Below, piece by piece: positions 22,931-33,009 of a stretch of DNA of 64,000 bases. The position numbers and the translations under genes were made by a program. The stretch spans positions 1-64,000 of the forward strand of contig JAENRP010000038.1 of the NCBI GenBank assembly GCA_024741835.1. Reading direction: 5' to 3'. The notes beneath the pieces are model-generated. The model was not told where the DNA came from, ran no database searches, and saw only the letters and a list, made by a program, of their open reading frames with translations. Source of the stretch: Diplocarpon mali. Lineage: Eukaryota; Ascomycota; Leotiomycetes; Helotiales; Drepanopezizaceae. Within the stretch, counting starts at the first letter, position 1, and every line of letters begins with the position of its first letter.

Positions 22931-25900
22931 AAAGATCTATATCTTAAATAATAAAGGAGGCGACCTCGCCGAAAATGTAAAAATAAGGATTAAAGGAAGG
23001 TAAGACAATTAATAGGCTAGGAAATCGTTTAGTATTCCCGCTTGCGTTCTTCGGATATTTTAGGAATAATAACTTAAGGTCGCAATTAGTTAGGTATTTT
23101 AATATTCTTTATCCGCAGGACTGGCTTATAGGTCAAATTGGAAAAATCTTAGTCTTTATCTAAGGGTTTAAAATTGCTTATATCGCTATTAGTTCTTATA
23201 AAAGATTCAGAGGTTGTATCAATTTCTGATTCGTCTTCTAAAGGGAATAAGGTCTAGTTGCGTTAATAAAAGCGCTTTAGTCAGTTGGCTGCGAAGGTTC
23301 CTTTAATATCGACTCTATTAAGTTCCTAAAGAGAATAATATCCCTTTTCTTCCTACTTAGACTTAACCTTAAATAGACTAAGCTATTGATAGTTAAGTTT
23401 AATATCTGCGGATATATTAATACTTCTTGCAATGTTATAGACTAGGATAAGATCATCTTTTCAAATAGGGTGCGTTTTAAGTACTTTAAAAGCAGCCTAC
23501 GCTTCTTTAGCTTTTTCCTAATATCGTTTCTTTTGCAGAATGATTTCCTCTATATCTATATCTTAAAGCTCAAGTTGTTAGCATCTTATTATAAGTAAAT
23601 CAGAACGGTTCCGAATTTGACTATAGTCGAATAATCTTTAAATAGGCCATTGGGATTCAAGAGGGAGCTATGCCTCTTTGCCGTAGATAAGGAAGAATAG
23701 TATAACTCTAGTCGGTTTATAGATTGTCGTTCGATAAGTAAAGAGTATTTTATAAAAGCGTTTTATCTAATCCTTGAATCCTCTATAAGTAACTTTAGAT
23801 AAACTATTAAGAATGTCATAGTGTCCTCGTTCTACTACTCTATTAGCTTTCGAGTTGTACGCTAAGATTTGAACCTATTTAATGCTATATTTTCATAAGA
23901 AAGCTTTAACTACTCCTTTGTTTTTAAGGCCTTTATTAATAGTTAATCTGCTAAAAAGTCTATAGCAATAGACCACGTCTTCCTAAAGGAACTTTGCAAT
24001 AGATTCAGAGTTAGCAGATCTTAAAGGTCGTCCTTTAAGCCATCCTAATAGGTCTTCCTTTATTAGAATAAAATATATTATCCTATTCTTAATAGTTAGT
24101 ACTTATATAACGTCAAGGCTGACTTTATAGAAAAGGCTTAATAGCTAGGTTAGGAATAAGGGATTTTCCTTACGACTAGGTTTTCGTTTCTAATAGGGGA
24201 CGCAACTCTTTACGAAAGCTTTGCAGTCTTTAAAAGAGCCTTTTTAAAAGAATTTTCTTAAGAGTTAGTAGTAAGTAGACTCAGCTCCTTAGTGGCCAGT
24301 TTCCTTATAAACATCCTAGATAGCCTTAGCCTTTAGTTTTTCGTCGTCTAAGTAGAGTTATATAGGGAATGAGTTATTGCTCCTTTTAAATAATCGTCTT
24401 CCTTATATTAGATAAATCAGAGCTTTAGCTTTGAATTTCTAAAAATCCTTAGGAGTAACTATCTTTAGTTGTTTAAGCGTAATTAAAAACTTCGCAATTT
24501 CTTTAGAGTCACCTAAGTAGTTAGGTGATAAAATTCTCTTATTTGACTCGCGGGCTAGGCTTGCGAGTTAAGTCCCTTTAAGGCGATATATCGATAGATA
24601 ATTAACTTCGTTTTCTACTTACTTATTAATATCTGTTTTATCTTCTTTAATTAAATTAAAAGGGTAGGGCTAAGTTCTTTTTAAAAGGCTATCTGCGGTA
24701 GTGTTTTTCATTCTTAGAATATATTTGACTTTAAAATCCATTAGTCTTATTTAAGCAATCCATTTTATTAGCAAGGCTTTAGGTAGGTCGCTTATAGCTC
24801 TATTCAATTGTTCTACTAGCACTTTAGTATCGGTTTCGAAGATGAAGTGAGTGCTATAGAGGTCGCTTCTTATCTTTTTCATTGCTTTTAAGGCTCCTTT
24901 GCATTCCTATTTAATAGTATTATACTTTATCTCTACTGGATTCTAAAGACTACTTTTAAAGCGAGCTAGATGTCTTTTCTATTAGCTATTAGCTTATTAA
25001 AGGACGGCACCCTATCCGATTAAGCTTGCGTCAACTATTAGTATTATTGGCCTAGCGTCGGCTCTATAGTCTATTTTAATCAAATATAGCGCTTTAAGCA
25101 ACGCTTGCTTTAGTTATTTCATAGCCTCTATTTAAGGTTCCTCCTATTAAAACTCAGCCCCTTTCTAAAATAAGGCGTAAATAGGCGCTGCCTTTTTAGC
25201 GAAATCCTTGATCTAAATGCGATAATATACCATAACGCTAATGAACGCGCGAGCTTTTGCTACATTATTATACCTCTTCTATTCGTCGATTTTAAGTACT
25301 TTAGCCCTTTAAGGACTTCGGCTATTAGAATTAGTAATAAAACCAATAATTTCTATTGATAGAAGATAGTATTATAACTTTGGACCAACTGTTGCTCTTG
25401 CCCTTTCGAATCGTATAAGTACCTAGTTTAGGTTTTAAATGTGTTCTATTATAAATCGTCGTATATTAGGAAGAACTTCTTTATAGTTATAGAATGATCT
25501 TAATCCTTTTACTCTTATATCGTCTATATAAGGGAGCGCAATATTAAGTATATAATCTACTAATATCTTATAGATTACTCGGACAAATTAAGCGATCGAA
25601 TTTATAGCCTCTTAAGGTAATCTTATTATCTAAAGTAGCCTAAGAGGGGTTTGAATTGCTATTATATCTCTCAATTTAACGTTAAGAATAAATTGGTTAT
25701 ATTTAAAGAAGAAGTCAATAAGAGAGCTATAGGTTAATCTTACGAATTCATTCGAGAACTTATCCATATTCGGAGGAACGTTAGCGTCCTTAACAGTTAC
25801 TCGGTTCATCTCTACTACTGCTATTATTAGTCTATAAGTTCCCTTCTCTTTCTTAGCAACTAAGAACCATTTGTTCCTATAAGGGCTATTATAGAACTTG

Positions 25901-26811
25901 AGAACTCTTTGCTTTAGCCTATCCTTTAATATTTCGATTACCTTTTCTTAAAGAGCTTTAGGGACCTTGAATGTTTTCTCTTACTAGGCTTTATAGGGTA
26001 TTGTTTTAATCTTAATATAAGGTATGACCTCTTCTCGAATCTAGCTAAGTTCCGTCTAATTAAAAGCTAAAGTGTCCTCTCGATTTATTAAGGTTTTATA
26101 AAGTAGTTCGCGTTCTTGTTTTATTAAGTCATCTCTAATTTTCAGCATATCGAAATGTTCTTTTATTAGCCGATATCCGATAGGTTTATTAGAAAATCTG
26201 CCTATAATAAACTTATTAAATTTGCCACCCGGCTTCGGAGGTCGAAGCTTCTCGTCTTATTCAAACCAATCGTCCAGTCCTTTAGGCTTTAAGCTATTAA
26301 AGATTCCTTAATCCACCGGTTGTACTTTATCGGCCTTGCTTTTATATATAGTTCGAATATTAGCTAGTACTATACTTCTCTGCTTCTTTCCTTTTTTATC
26401 AAATCCTATAAAACAGTCCGAATTTTCCTTTTTAAAAACAAATAAAAGATTTTTTGAATCGTTAATTTAAAGTACGTAAATGGAAATGTCGTTGGTAATT
26501 TTATTATTTTTCACTCGCAGGTCCGGTCTATAAGTGGTTTTTAGGTTTTTCAAAATGATTAGTAAATTGTCGAAATTTGTAAAACGAACTCTCTTTTCTA
26601 TCTTATTTTTCTTTTTTCTTAATTGTTAAGCCGATAAAACGCCGATTGCACTATTTTTCAAAATTCCAGATTTGACTCCTAATCTAAGACCGCGAGTCAA
26701 ATCGCTATTATTCAAAATCGGCAAACTCACCTTTCTTTTACTATAACTCCTCGCTAGGTGCCTTCCTTTATTAGCATTAAGCCTAGCCCTTATACTAGCT
26801 AATCGTTTCCT
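22930..26811 (-). pseudogene. Gypsy-Z pol: RT, RNase H, integrase
   Basis: Translated on the minus strand, it opens after a stop near 26817, in the -1 frame relative to gag-protease. RT: NKWFLVAKKEKG near 25880, LIDFFF in the palm, and the catalytic IDD within LPYIDDIRVKG at about 25505-25540. RNase H near 24840-24700 includes LNRAISDLPKALLIKW. Integrase follows (about 24300-23300) and ends in a basic tail. Palindromes encode LTRGLRLGV (26675), TYRPDLRV (26513) and LTRKPSPRV (24546). RT to integrase stay in one frame; stops are RIP-type. The end coordinate is approximate. Confidence 0.87.
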
Positions 26812-29800
26812 AAAACCTCATTTTAGAATTCGGCTATATCTCTTGCGATAACTATTTATCCTTCTAAGGATTGATCCGTATTCTAAAGGCTAGCTTTTAT
26901 AAGCCTATCTTTAGGATAGTTAAATATTAGCTAAGATTTTAAAATAAAGGGCATTTTTAAAAGAATATCGTTTAAGGAATTCTCTATTATTAAAAAGTTA
27001 GTATAATTAATGATTCCTTTAACTCTAACCTTTACATTTTTTACCTATTTATTAAAATTGTATTTCAATCCAAAGATAGTCAAATAAATAAAGAGTCGAT
27101 CGCTAACAATTATTAATTAAGCTATTTCTACCACTTTTCTAATTATTATATTAACTTCTGAACTATAATCGATTAGAGCCTTTGCTTTAACTAATTCTTC
27201 TATAGAATAAATAATAATAGGGCTTTTTATCGCAACTGCTAAACAATTTCAATTAATATTTTAAGATATTAAAGCTATTGCTATAATATTATAGTACCTC
27301 TGGGTTCCTTTGTCTTTTGCAATCTAAAGACATTTGATTAAGGCTAGGTGCTTTTTAAAGTTCTTTTACATTACAATTTCCATTTCCTTATTATTATTCA
27401 AATCTTTAAAGGCAACTAGGATATGCTTTCCTAGCACTTTATCAAAGCGTTTAATTAAACTAAATAGGTCTTTAAACGTAAGGTTAATTTGCTAAGCTAT
27501 AATATTCTCTACGGCTTTCTTTATTGCGGTTGAACTAGCGTATTTATCAACGAATTTCTCCTATTTTAATATCTGTCTCTTTCGCTTAAGGTCAAGGGTC
27601 TGCGTAATAACTTCAACTTCTTAATCTTTAAGCTTAGAGCTATCTTTATTTATTATATCTTTAATCAATTCGTCTGCTATATCAGCTTTATCCTTATCTA
27701 CTGCAGTTCTAGACTATTAGGTATCTTTTAATATTTGGACTCTATATTAAGATTCCTAAGTTGCACGCGCTGATTTCTGAACTTTAGCTAGTTTTATTAG
27801 TATTAATAGAGTAGAAGATCTAGAAGGACGCTGAGAATTCCAAGGGTTCCTAGATATAAAAGCAGTATTAATATCAGCTGAAATATTGTTATTAACCTAT
27901 CTTAAGATAGAGATGCCTTTAACTTCTATAGCTATTTAATTAAAAGCTAGGTCCTTAAGAACTCCCTTAGGTAGATTGCTAATTAGACCTATATATATAT
28001 AAGTTGGAATTTTAGCATTTATATCTATAATACGCTATCGTTCGACCAAATTCTCGTCCTATTTCGTACTATATATCATTGTTCGAATAGTCTATAACTA
28101 TAAGCGATTCTGGTGCTTTTTAATAAGGATAGCTTTTAGCCTAGGATCCCTAATGCAAAGCATCCTATACTTATTAATATATATGACCCTAGTGTTAATA
28201 AAACGAAGGAAAAGAGGGTAATCGTTGCGATACTTATATAGAGCGCAATTGGGTTCTTTATTATTGCAAAAGTTGCAAGTTAGTCGTCTTCTATTACCAT
28301 TCCCTTAGTACCCTATAGCATTGATATTAGCAGAGTGCTAGTTGGGATTAATTTCTCCTTCTTTAATCAACTGTTGAGTTCTTATATTAATAGGTTGTTC
28401 CGAATGATAAGAAGCAGGAGTCTGGTAATAAGAACTACTATATTAGCTTATAATGGCCGAGTTTTGCCTATTACCAAATTAGGGAATATGCTATTTTTCT
28501 TATAAGAGATTATTAATCTTAGTTTTTAAGCTTTAGATTCGGAGTTCTGCAAATTAGGTCTTAAGTTCCTTAATTCTAAGGTTGGATTTCACTCCTAGGT
28601 CGGGCTCGCGAGTGAAAGGTATGACTACTAGGTTCTTCTTTACCTCCTCTATAACTTCTAGAGCCTTTGAGTGTTCTTGGACCAGGCTCTTAAGGTCTTT
28701 AGTATAAAAGGGAGTAGGGGCTTTTTCCTACTCTATAGTATCAATGGTTCTTTTACTAAGATCTGATTTTAAAGTAAAGGCCGCGAATTCCTTAAATAAG
28801 GCGAAGGTTATAGGGTCTTGCTTATTGATCCTAAAATGCTTAATGATCTTATTTTAAAGTCCAATAGGTAATCTGAGTAAGAAAAGGCGGCCTCTTTCAA
28901 CTTCGCTAAGTATTTTCTAGCTGATTAAAGTGTTTGATATATAAGTAAAAGTCCGATAGTAGTTCTTGAGTTCCTTAGGAGTATAAGTGACTAGAACAAA
29001 TTCCTTTAAGAAAGCTAGGGTATTGCGAATCTGCTATTTATTAAATTTGCGAAATTCAGATTTAAGGGCCTTAATAAGGAGTTCTTATAAACTATGAGTT
29101 TTCCATTTGAGGAGGGACTTGATAATATCCTTACTTATATGATTATAGTAGCAAGGAAGTTAAGAAATCATATCCTCTTATATAATATTAAAATCGTAAT
29201 AAGTTTCCTTATATTACTTAAGGAAATTAGTAATATTAGCGCCTATAAAGTAAGGAGCGCTAAGGGAATTAGGAAGGGGAAAGTGACTAGTAATAGCCTT
29301 GAATGCGGCTATTATCGTTTTATACTAACCATCTAAGTTAATAGAATCTATAAGAGGTAAAAGGGAAGCTTTAATATTGCGAGATTGATTGCTAAAAGGA
29401 GTACTTCGAAATTCAAAAGGGCTTAAAGAATGTTTAGAATCCGAGTCAATCTTAAAGTGACTAAGACGAGTTTGAAAAGATTCAAATAAAGGGTTAGTGA
29501 AAAGTTTAAAATTATTATTATTTTTAATGTTTTTTAATATTAATATTAAAAAAGTAAATAGCAGTCCTAAGTTGTTTAAGGACGTCTTTTTATCCTCCTA
29601 CTTATAGGCTAGGCTTAGGAGTAGAATTCCAGATTCTGCTAAAAGTTTAATCTGAGTTTGCTAAGAGATTCTAAGTAGGTGCTAAATAGCTAATAGGAGC
29701 GTCGCGACTAATCGCAATAAGATAAGGTTTACTTAATCAAGGACTAATTTCTAAGATAAGGTTTATATTTAAGATTCTTCTTAGCCTTTAAGCCAATTCC

Positions 29801-30008
29801 TATTAGTCCTTAGAATAAAGGGGTCTCTAAAGACGATTCTAGGGCAATTTTTAGAGTTCTATTAAGCTAAGGCGGCTGAATTATTAGATTCGGATTTCTG
29901 AAGATTCTGAGGAGGCACTTCCAGTTAGAGTTTGCGCTTGGTATTACTTGAGTACTCGAAACCACTGCTATTTAAGATTGCTATTATAGGGTTCGCCAAA
30001 CTTTTCAT
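26727..30008 (-). pseudogene. Gypsy-Z gag-protease
   Basis: ATG at 30006-30008 (begins MKSLANPIIAIL), TGA at 26727-26729: 1093 codons in one frame. A Cys cluster CNFCNNKEPNC near 28250-28290 is a possible nucleic-acid-binding knuckle, though it is not a standard CCHC. The protease at about 27179 reads ALIDYSSEVNII, where the usual active site is A-L-I-D-S-G-S; Tyr and Ser here need more than one change. The capsid region is not otherwise recognisable. Palindromes lie at 28591 and 29600. Frame 0 and the pol frame overlap by about 90 bp, with the candidate slip site inside. Confidence 0.83.
26805..26811 (-). promoter_or_regulatory. Candidate -1 ribosomal frameshift site between protease and RT (Gypsy-Z)
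   Basis: Minus-strand AGGAAAC sits in the gag frame as A GGA AAC. Reversing one RIP change (TTAGG from TTGGG) gives G GGA AAC, a known retroviral -1 slippery heptamer. Slipping there reads AAA CGA TTA and enters the pol frame. The frame offset between gag start and pol is 3n+2 in both Gypsy-Z and Gypsy-Y. Confidence 0.5.
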
Positions 30009-30299
30009 ACTAGGAAGCCGAAAATTCCGAAAATCTTAAAGTTAAGGAAGAAAATAAGGGTTTTTAAAGCAGAGCCGAAAAGGGAAAATCTAAGGTTATT
30101 AATAATTGCTAAATGAAAATCGATAGTTCCAAGTAACTAGGCGATTAAGGATAAGGGTTTTAAAGTCGATTAAAATGCTATAAGTGTTTCGAAGACGTAT
30201 TCTTCAAAAGGCCGGTCTCTTATCTGCGAACTAAGAGATCGATAAGGTCGTATAAGGACGGAAATCTCAAGAAATCGGTCCCTGCGTAAGTTACTAATA

Positions 30300-30540
30300 T
30301 AAAACTAAGGGGAGATAATATAAGAATAGGCCTAAGGGAAGACCTAAAAACAAAAGGAGGAAGTACTATAAGCGGGCTCTCTTAAATAAGATGTTAGGAA
30401 CAAGTCCTAAATATGGGGTATATTTAATACTATAGCAACACGCGCTGTCTCTATATATAGAAGATGGCCCTTTTATCCTCCTACCGTCCTGCGTCGATCA
30501 TGTGATATATATCACGAGACCTATCTATCTCAGGTCTCTA
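30300..30540 (-). repeat. Gypsy-Z 5' LTR (241 bp)
   Basis: The outer 40 bp hold two dyads: GTGATATATATCAC and GAGACCT..AGGTCTC. These could form hairpins at the end of the LTR. The leader 30009-30299 has no ORF; no convincing primer-binding site was identified next to the LTR. Confidence 0.93.
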
Positions 30541-30545
30541 TAGTA

Positions 30546-32123
30546 GGACGCTAAGGTAGCTTCTGTATTTCGGTCTTTATAGTATTAGCATTAGTAGGTC
30601 GAGAACTAGCAAAAGGAAAAGGAGGTAGGTAATAAGGGCAGATTCTAAAATGAAAAGGATATAAAGGACGTCGATCCTAAGAACCCTTACGATCCCGAAA
30701 TGAAACTTATATACCTATTTTAAGAAAGAGAGTACTAATCTAAGCTTTTTCAAATCGTTATTAAGACTGGTATATCTTTATCTAGCTTAGCTATTTCGCA
30801 GCCACTATTTCTATAAACCCGGCTAAAGATATTATTACTATTAGCCTATTAATATAGATGCGAAGCTCTAGGTCTAGATTATTCCAGGCTTAAGACAGTT
30901 ATTATACCGTTTTATCAAATTCCGCCGCCTTTGCATAGTATATAATAGATGTAATATATAATCGCATATTCTTTCCTTTTCGCATATCCTCTTTAGTATA
31001 CTTCTCACCTTGCAGTTTTTTCAATACTATTAATAGGGTATCCTTAAAACGAGTGATTAACGCATTTATTTAAGTAATAACTCCATCTTAATAATATTTC
31101 AATCTAGTTTATTATAAATCGTCAAGCTCTGCTATATACTATTATAACGCTAGACTGCGAAGATAGGTTACCAGATTTTGCCAAACTATAGCAGCTTGCT
31201 CTCCTATAGTATTATCTATAACCGCATTAGTAAAGAGGTAAACATTTCTCTACTAAATCGTATTCCCTAGAGTAACGCAATCTCTAGTGCTTTGCTCTTT
31301 AGAAAGGTCTAGGTCGAAGAATCTAATATTAATAGGACGCTATCTGAGATCGGTTAGAGTCTATTCTCTTCCGTTTCCTCCATTCCCTCTATTCCCTCTA
31401 TTATTTGTATTATTACGTATAACTTATATAGCCGCAGTTACTACCGTAGTTATAAGGTTTTGCAAATCCTTAGAAGAGAGTGTGATTAATGCTATTGCTA
31501 GTCTTAATAGTAAAGGGTTTCTATAGCTCTAAGATCTTATTCTAAATAGTCCTACCTCTAATTCTCTAAATCCGCTTAGTATAACTTAAGGTATCTCTTC
31601 TATTCTAATCAAAGATAGTGGTTAAGATGTTTAAGAGGACGAAGGAATTCCTTTAATATCTGGATTCGTTATTGATATTAGGGTTTCGGTAATAAGAGTC
31701 GCGTATTATAAGAGTTTGCGTATTTGACTCTCGAAATTGCGCAGATCCTTTCGAAATAGTATTTTATTAATAGCCTAATCGGATAGGAATACAAATGGTA
31801 GTAGTGCTAAACGTTAAGATCCCGCAGATAATGCAATTGAACTTTCGTAAGAAGGATATAAGGTATTAATATTAGCAATTGCCTATCGTTCGACTAAGCC
31901 GATCTCTTATAACAATTAATAATTTGTTATAATAAACGCCTTAAATAACTGTACTTATGCTACTAAGATATTAGGTATTGCTATATCTATAGGCGATAGA
32001 TTAAATAGGTGATTGCAAAGGTTTTGGTCGTAGGATCAATTCTAAATCGTATATGATTTAAGATAATCGTTAATAGACTAGTATATAGTCTATAAATGTG
32101 GTAAATAAGGAATTGCTACCATT
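30546..32123 (-). pseudogene. Gypsy-X gag and leader
   Basis: The minus-strand frame from about 32030 shows a long gag with an Asn/Gly/Arg-rich stretch (NNRGNRGNGGNG near 31400), then RPINIRFFD near 31330 and a capsid-like continuation to the Gypsy-Z insertion at 30546. The RPxxxxFFDPD element is typical of gag in fungal Gypsy elements. Stops are RIP-type. The start codon was not resolved. Confidence 0.75.
32109..32121 (-). promoter_or_regulatory. Candidate Gypsy-X primer-binding site
   Basis: Minus strand TGGTAGCAATTCC, two bases from the 5' LTR. TGG is expected for pairing with a tRNA 3' CCA end. The tRNA was not identified. Confidence 0.45.
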
Positions 32124-32259
32124 TGTAAGTAATAGTACGAATGTGCAGATATAGGAGGTAGAAGAAAAAGGTGTCCATTATCTCTTAAGGAAAGCGAGTA
32201 TTATATACAACCCGCTTCTACTGCGCACCTGCCTATAATCTACTGCGCACCTGCCTATA
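32124..32259 (-). repeat. Gypsy-X 5' LTR (136 bp)
   Basis: It is followed on the right by TCTAA, the target duplication, and then the rest of the Copia-A LTR. Confidence 0.93.
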
Positions 32260-32427
32260 TCTAATGTATTATTATATAATCCTACTACTTAATTAGTAGG
32301 ATATTAATACGTATATAGCTATAGGGAAGAAAGGGGTAACCTTCCTTCCCTAACTCTTACTAATATATCGACTATCGACCTCTAGAAGCCTCCTTTACCT
32401 ACTGCGCCGACTCACTTAAGCTTAATA
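32260..32427 (+). mobile_element. Copia-A, right part: remainder of the 3' LTR
   Basis: 32265-32427 (163 bp) joined to 9865-9896 (32 bp) gives 195 bp, exactly the LTR length of this family. It ends CTTAATA. The following GATTA (32428-32432) would be the Copia-A target duplication; the other copy lies outside the window. Confidence 0.92.
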
Positions 32428-32573
32428 GATTATGCTATTTCGCTCGCTTACTAACCTCTGCTATACAGATAGTAATGACTTAAGGATCCACCTCGACAAG
32501 TTCTATTAACGCTGGATACGGATGTTTAAATGCTATATAGTATTAACGCAATCTATAGCTAAAGCGATAAGAC
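32428..32573 (+). mobile_element. Copia-D fragment (gag region)
   Basis: Short piece of the oldest element, between the end of Copia-A and the start of Copia-C. It joins smoothly to 38617 across the AAGAC target duplication (32569-32573, 38612-38616). Too short and degraded for a domain call by itself. Confidence 0.7.
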
Positions 32574-32768
32574 TATTTAGCTTAAGTGAGTCGGCGCAGT
32601 AGGTAAAGGAGGCTTCTAGAGGTCGATGGTCGATATATTAGTAAGAGTTAAGGAAGGAAGGTTACCCCTTTCTTTCCTATAGCTATATATGTATTAATAT
32701 CCTATTAATTAAGCAGTAGGGTTATATAATAATATATTAAAGTAATAGCTATATCACTTATCTTAATA
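32574..32768 (-). repeat. Copia-C 3' LTR (195 bp)
   Basis: Equal in length to the right LTR. Its left (outer) edge is less mutated and its right (inner) edge more mutated than the partner. Confidence 0.94.
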
Positions 32769-32908
32769 CCCTTACTTAAACCTTACTCTAATTGACCTGT
32801 AGTTAGGAAAATAACAACTATCCTTTTATGCTAATCCAACTTTTAAGTATCTCTTTAAATTAAAAAAACAATCAATTAATAGTAACCTTTATTAAAATTA
32901 CTAATCCT

Positions 32909-32995
32909 ACTTATAAGGTAGGACTAGGAGTTAAATTTCCAAAAGCGTTCCTTTATAAGACTATATAACTTAACTTGCGGTCTAGGCCTAGGAGT
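32909..32995 (-). repeat. Two palindromic units in the Copia-C 3' UTR
   Basis: Units at 32909-32931 and 32973-32995. The second is almost unmutated (right arm CTAGGCCTAGGAGT). Confidence 0.88.
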
Positions 32996-33009
32996 CGTCC
33001 TTAAGCCTA

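Larger units (their letters stand above)
15269..29622. repeat. Fourteen dispersed 23-bp palindromic units in Gypsy-Z
   Basis: Units start at 15269, 15690, 16512, 17742, 17928, 19576, 20461, 21847, 23111 (degenerate), 24546, 26513, 26675, 28591 and 29600. Each is an 11-bp arm (ACTCCTAGGCC or ACTCGCAGGCC type), one base, and an arm reversed. Thirteen lie inside reading frames, always in the frame that gives T-x-x-P/L-x-x-x-V; 15269 is in the 3' UTR. Each has a counterpart in Gypsy-Y. Confidence 0.9.
14785..30540 (-). mobile_element. Gypsy-Z, giant 15.76-kb Ty3/Gypsy element with two extra ORFs
   Basis: It has 241-bp LTRs and target duplication TAGTA (14780-14784, 30541-30545) and lies in Gypsy-X. 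Minus-strand order: 5' LTR, gag-protease (30008-26727), pol in the -1 frame, ORF2 (22715-19398), 0.5-kb spacer, ORF3 (about 18886-15374), 3' UTR, 3' LTR. Fourteen 23-bp palindromes are spread along it. Its homologue Gypsy-Y has the same layout and the same ORF2 length to the base. Typical Gypsy elements are 5-8 kb; the excess is mainly ORF2 and ORF3. Confidence 0.94.
9897..32259 (-). mobile_element. Gypsy-X, chromovirus-type Ty3/Gypsy element (split by Gypsy-Z)
   Basis: It has 136-bp LTRs at both ends and target duplication TCTAA (9892-9896, 32260-32264) within the Copia-A LTR. Removing Gypsy-Z leaves about 6.6 kb, a normal Gypsy length. Minus-strand order: LTR, primer site, gag, (Gypsy-Z), protease region, RT, RNase H, integrase, chromodomain, purine tract, LTR. 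I found no 23-bp palindromes in it. Confidence 0.93.

Noticed and set aside
9897..32259. A single 22-kb giant transposon between the TCTAA duplications
   Set aside because: It contains Gypsy-Z with its own LTRs and TAGTA duplication; without it Gypsy-X is a normal 6.6 kb.
32428..32573. Unique host DNA between Copia-A and Copia-C
   Set aside because: It joins in sequence to 38617 across the AAGAC duplication and continues into Copia-D gag.
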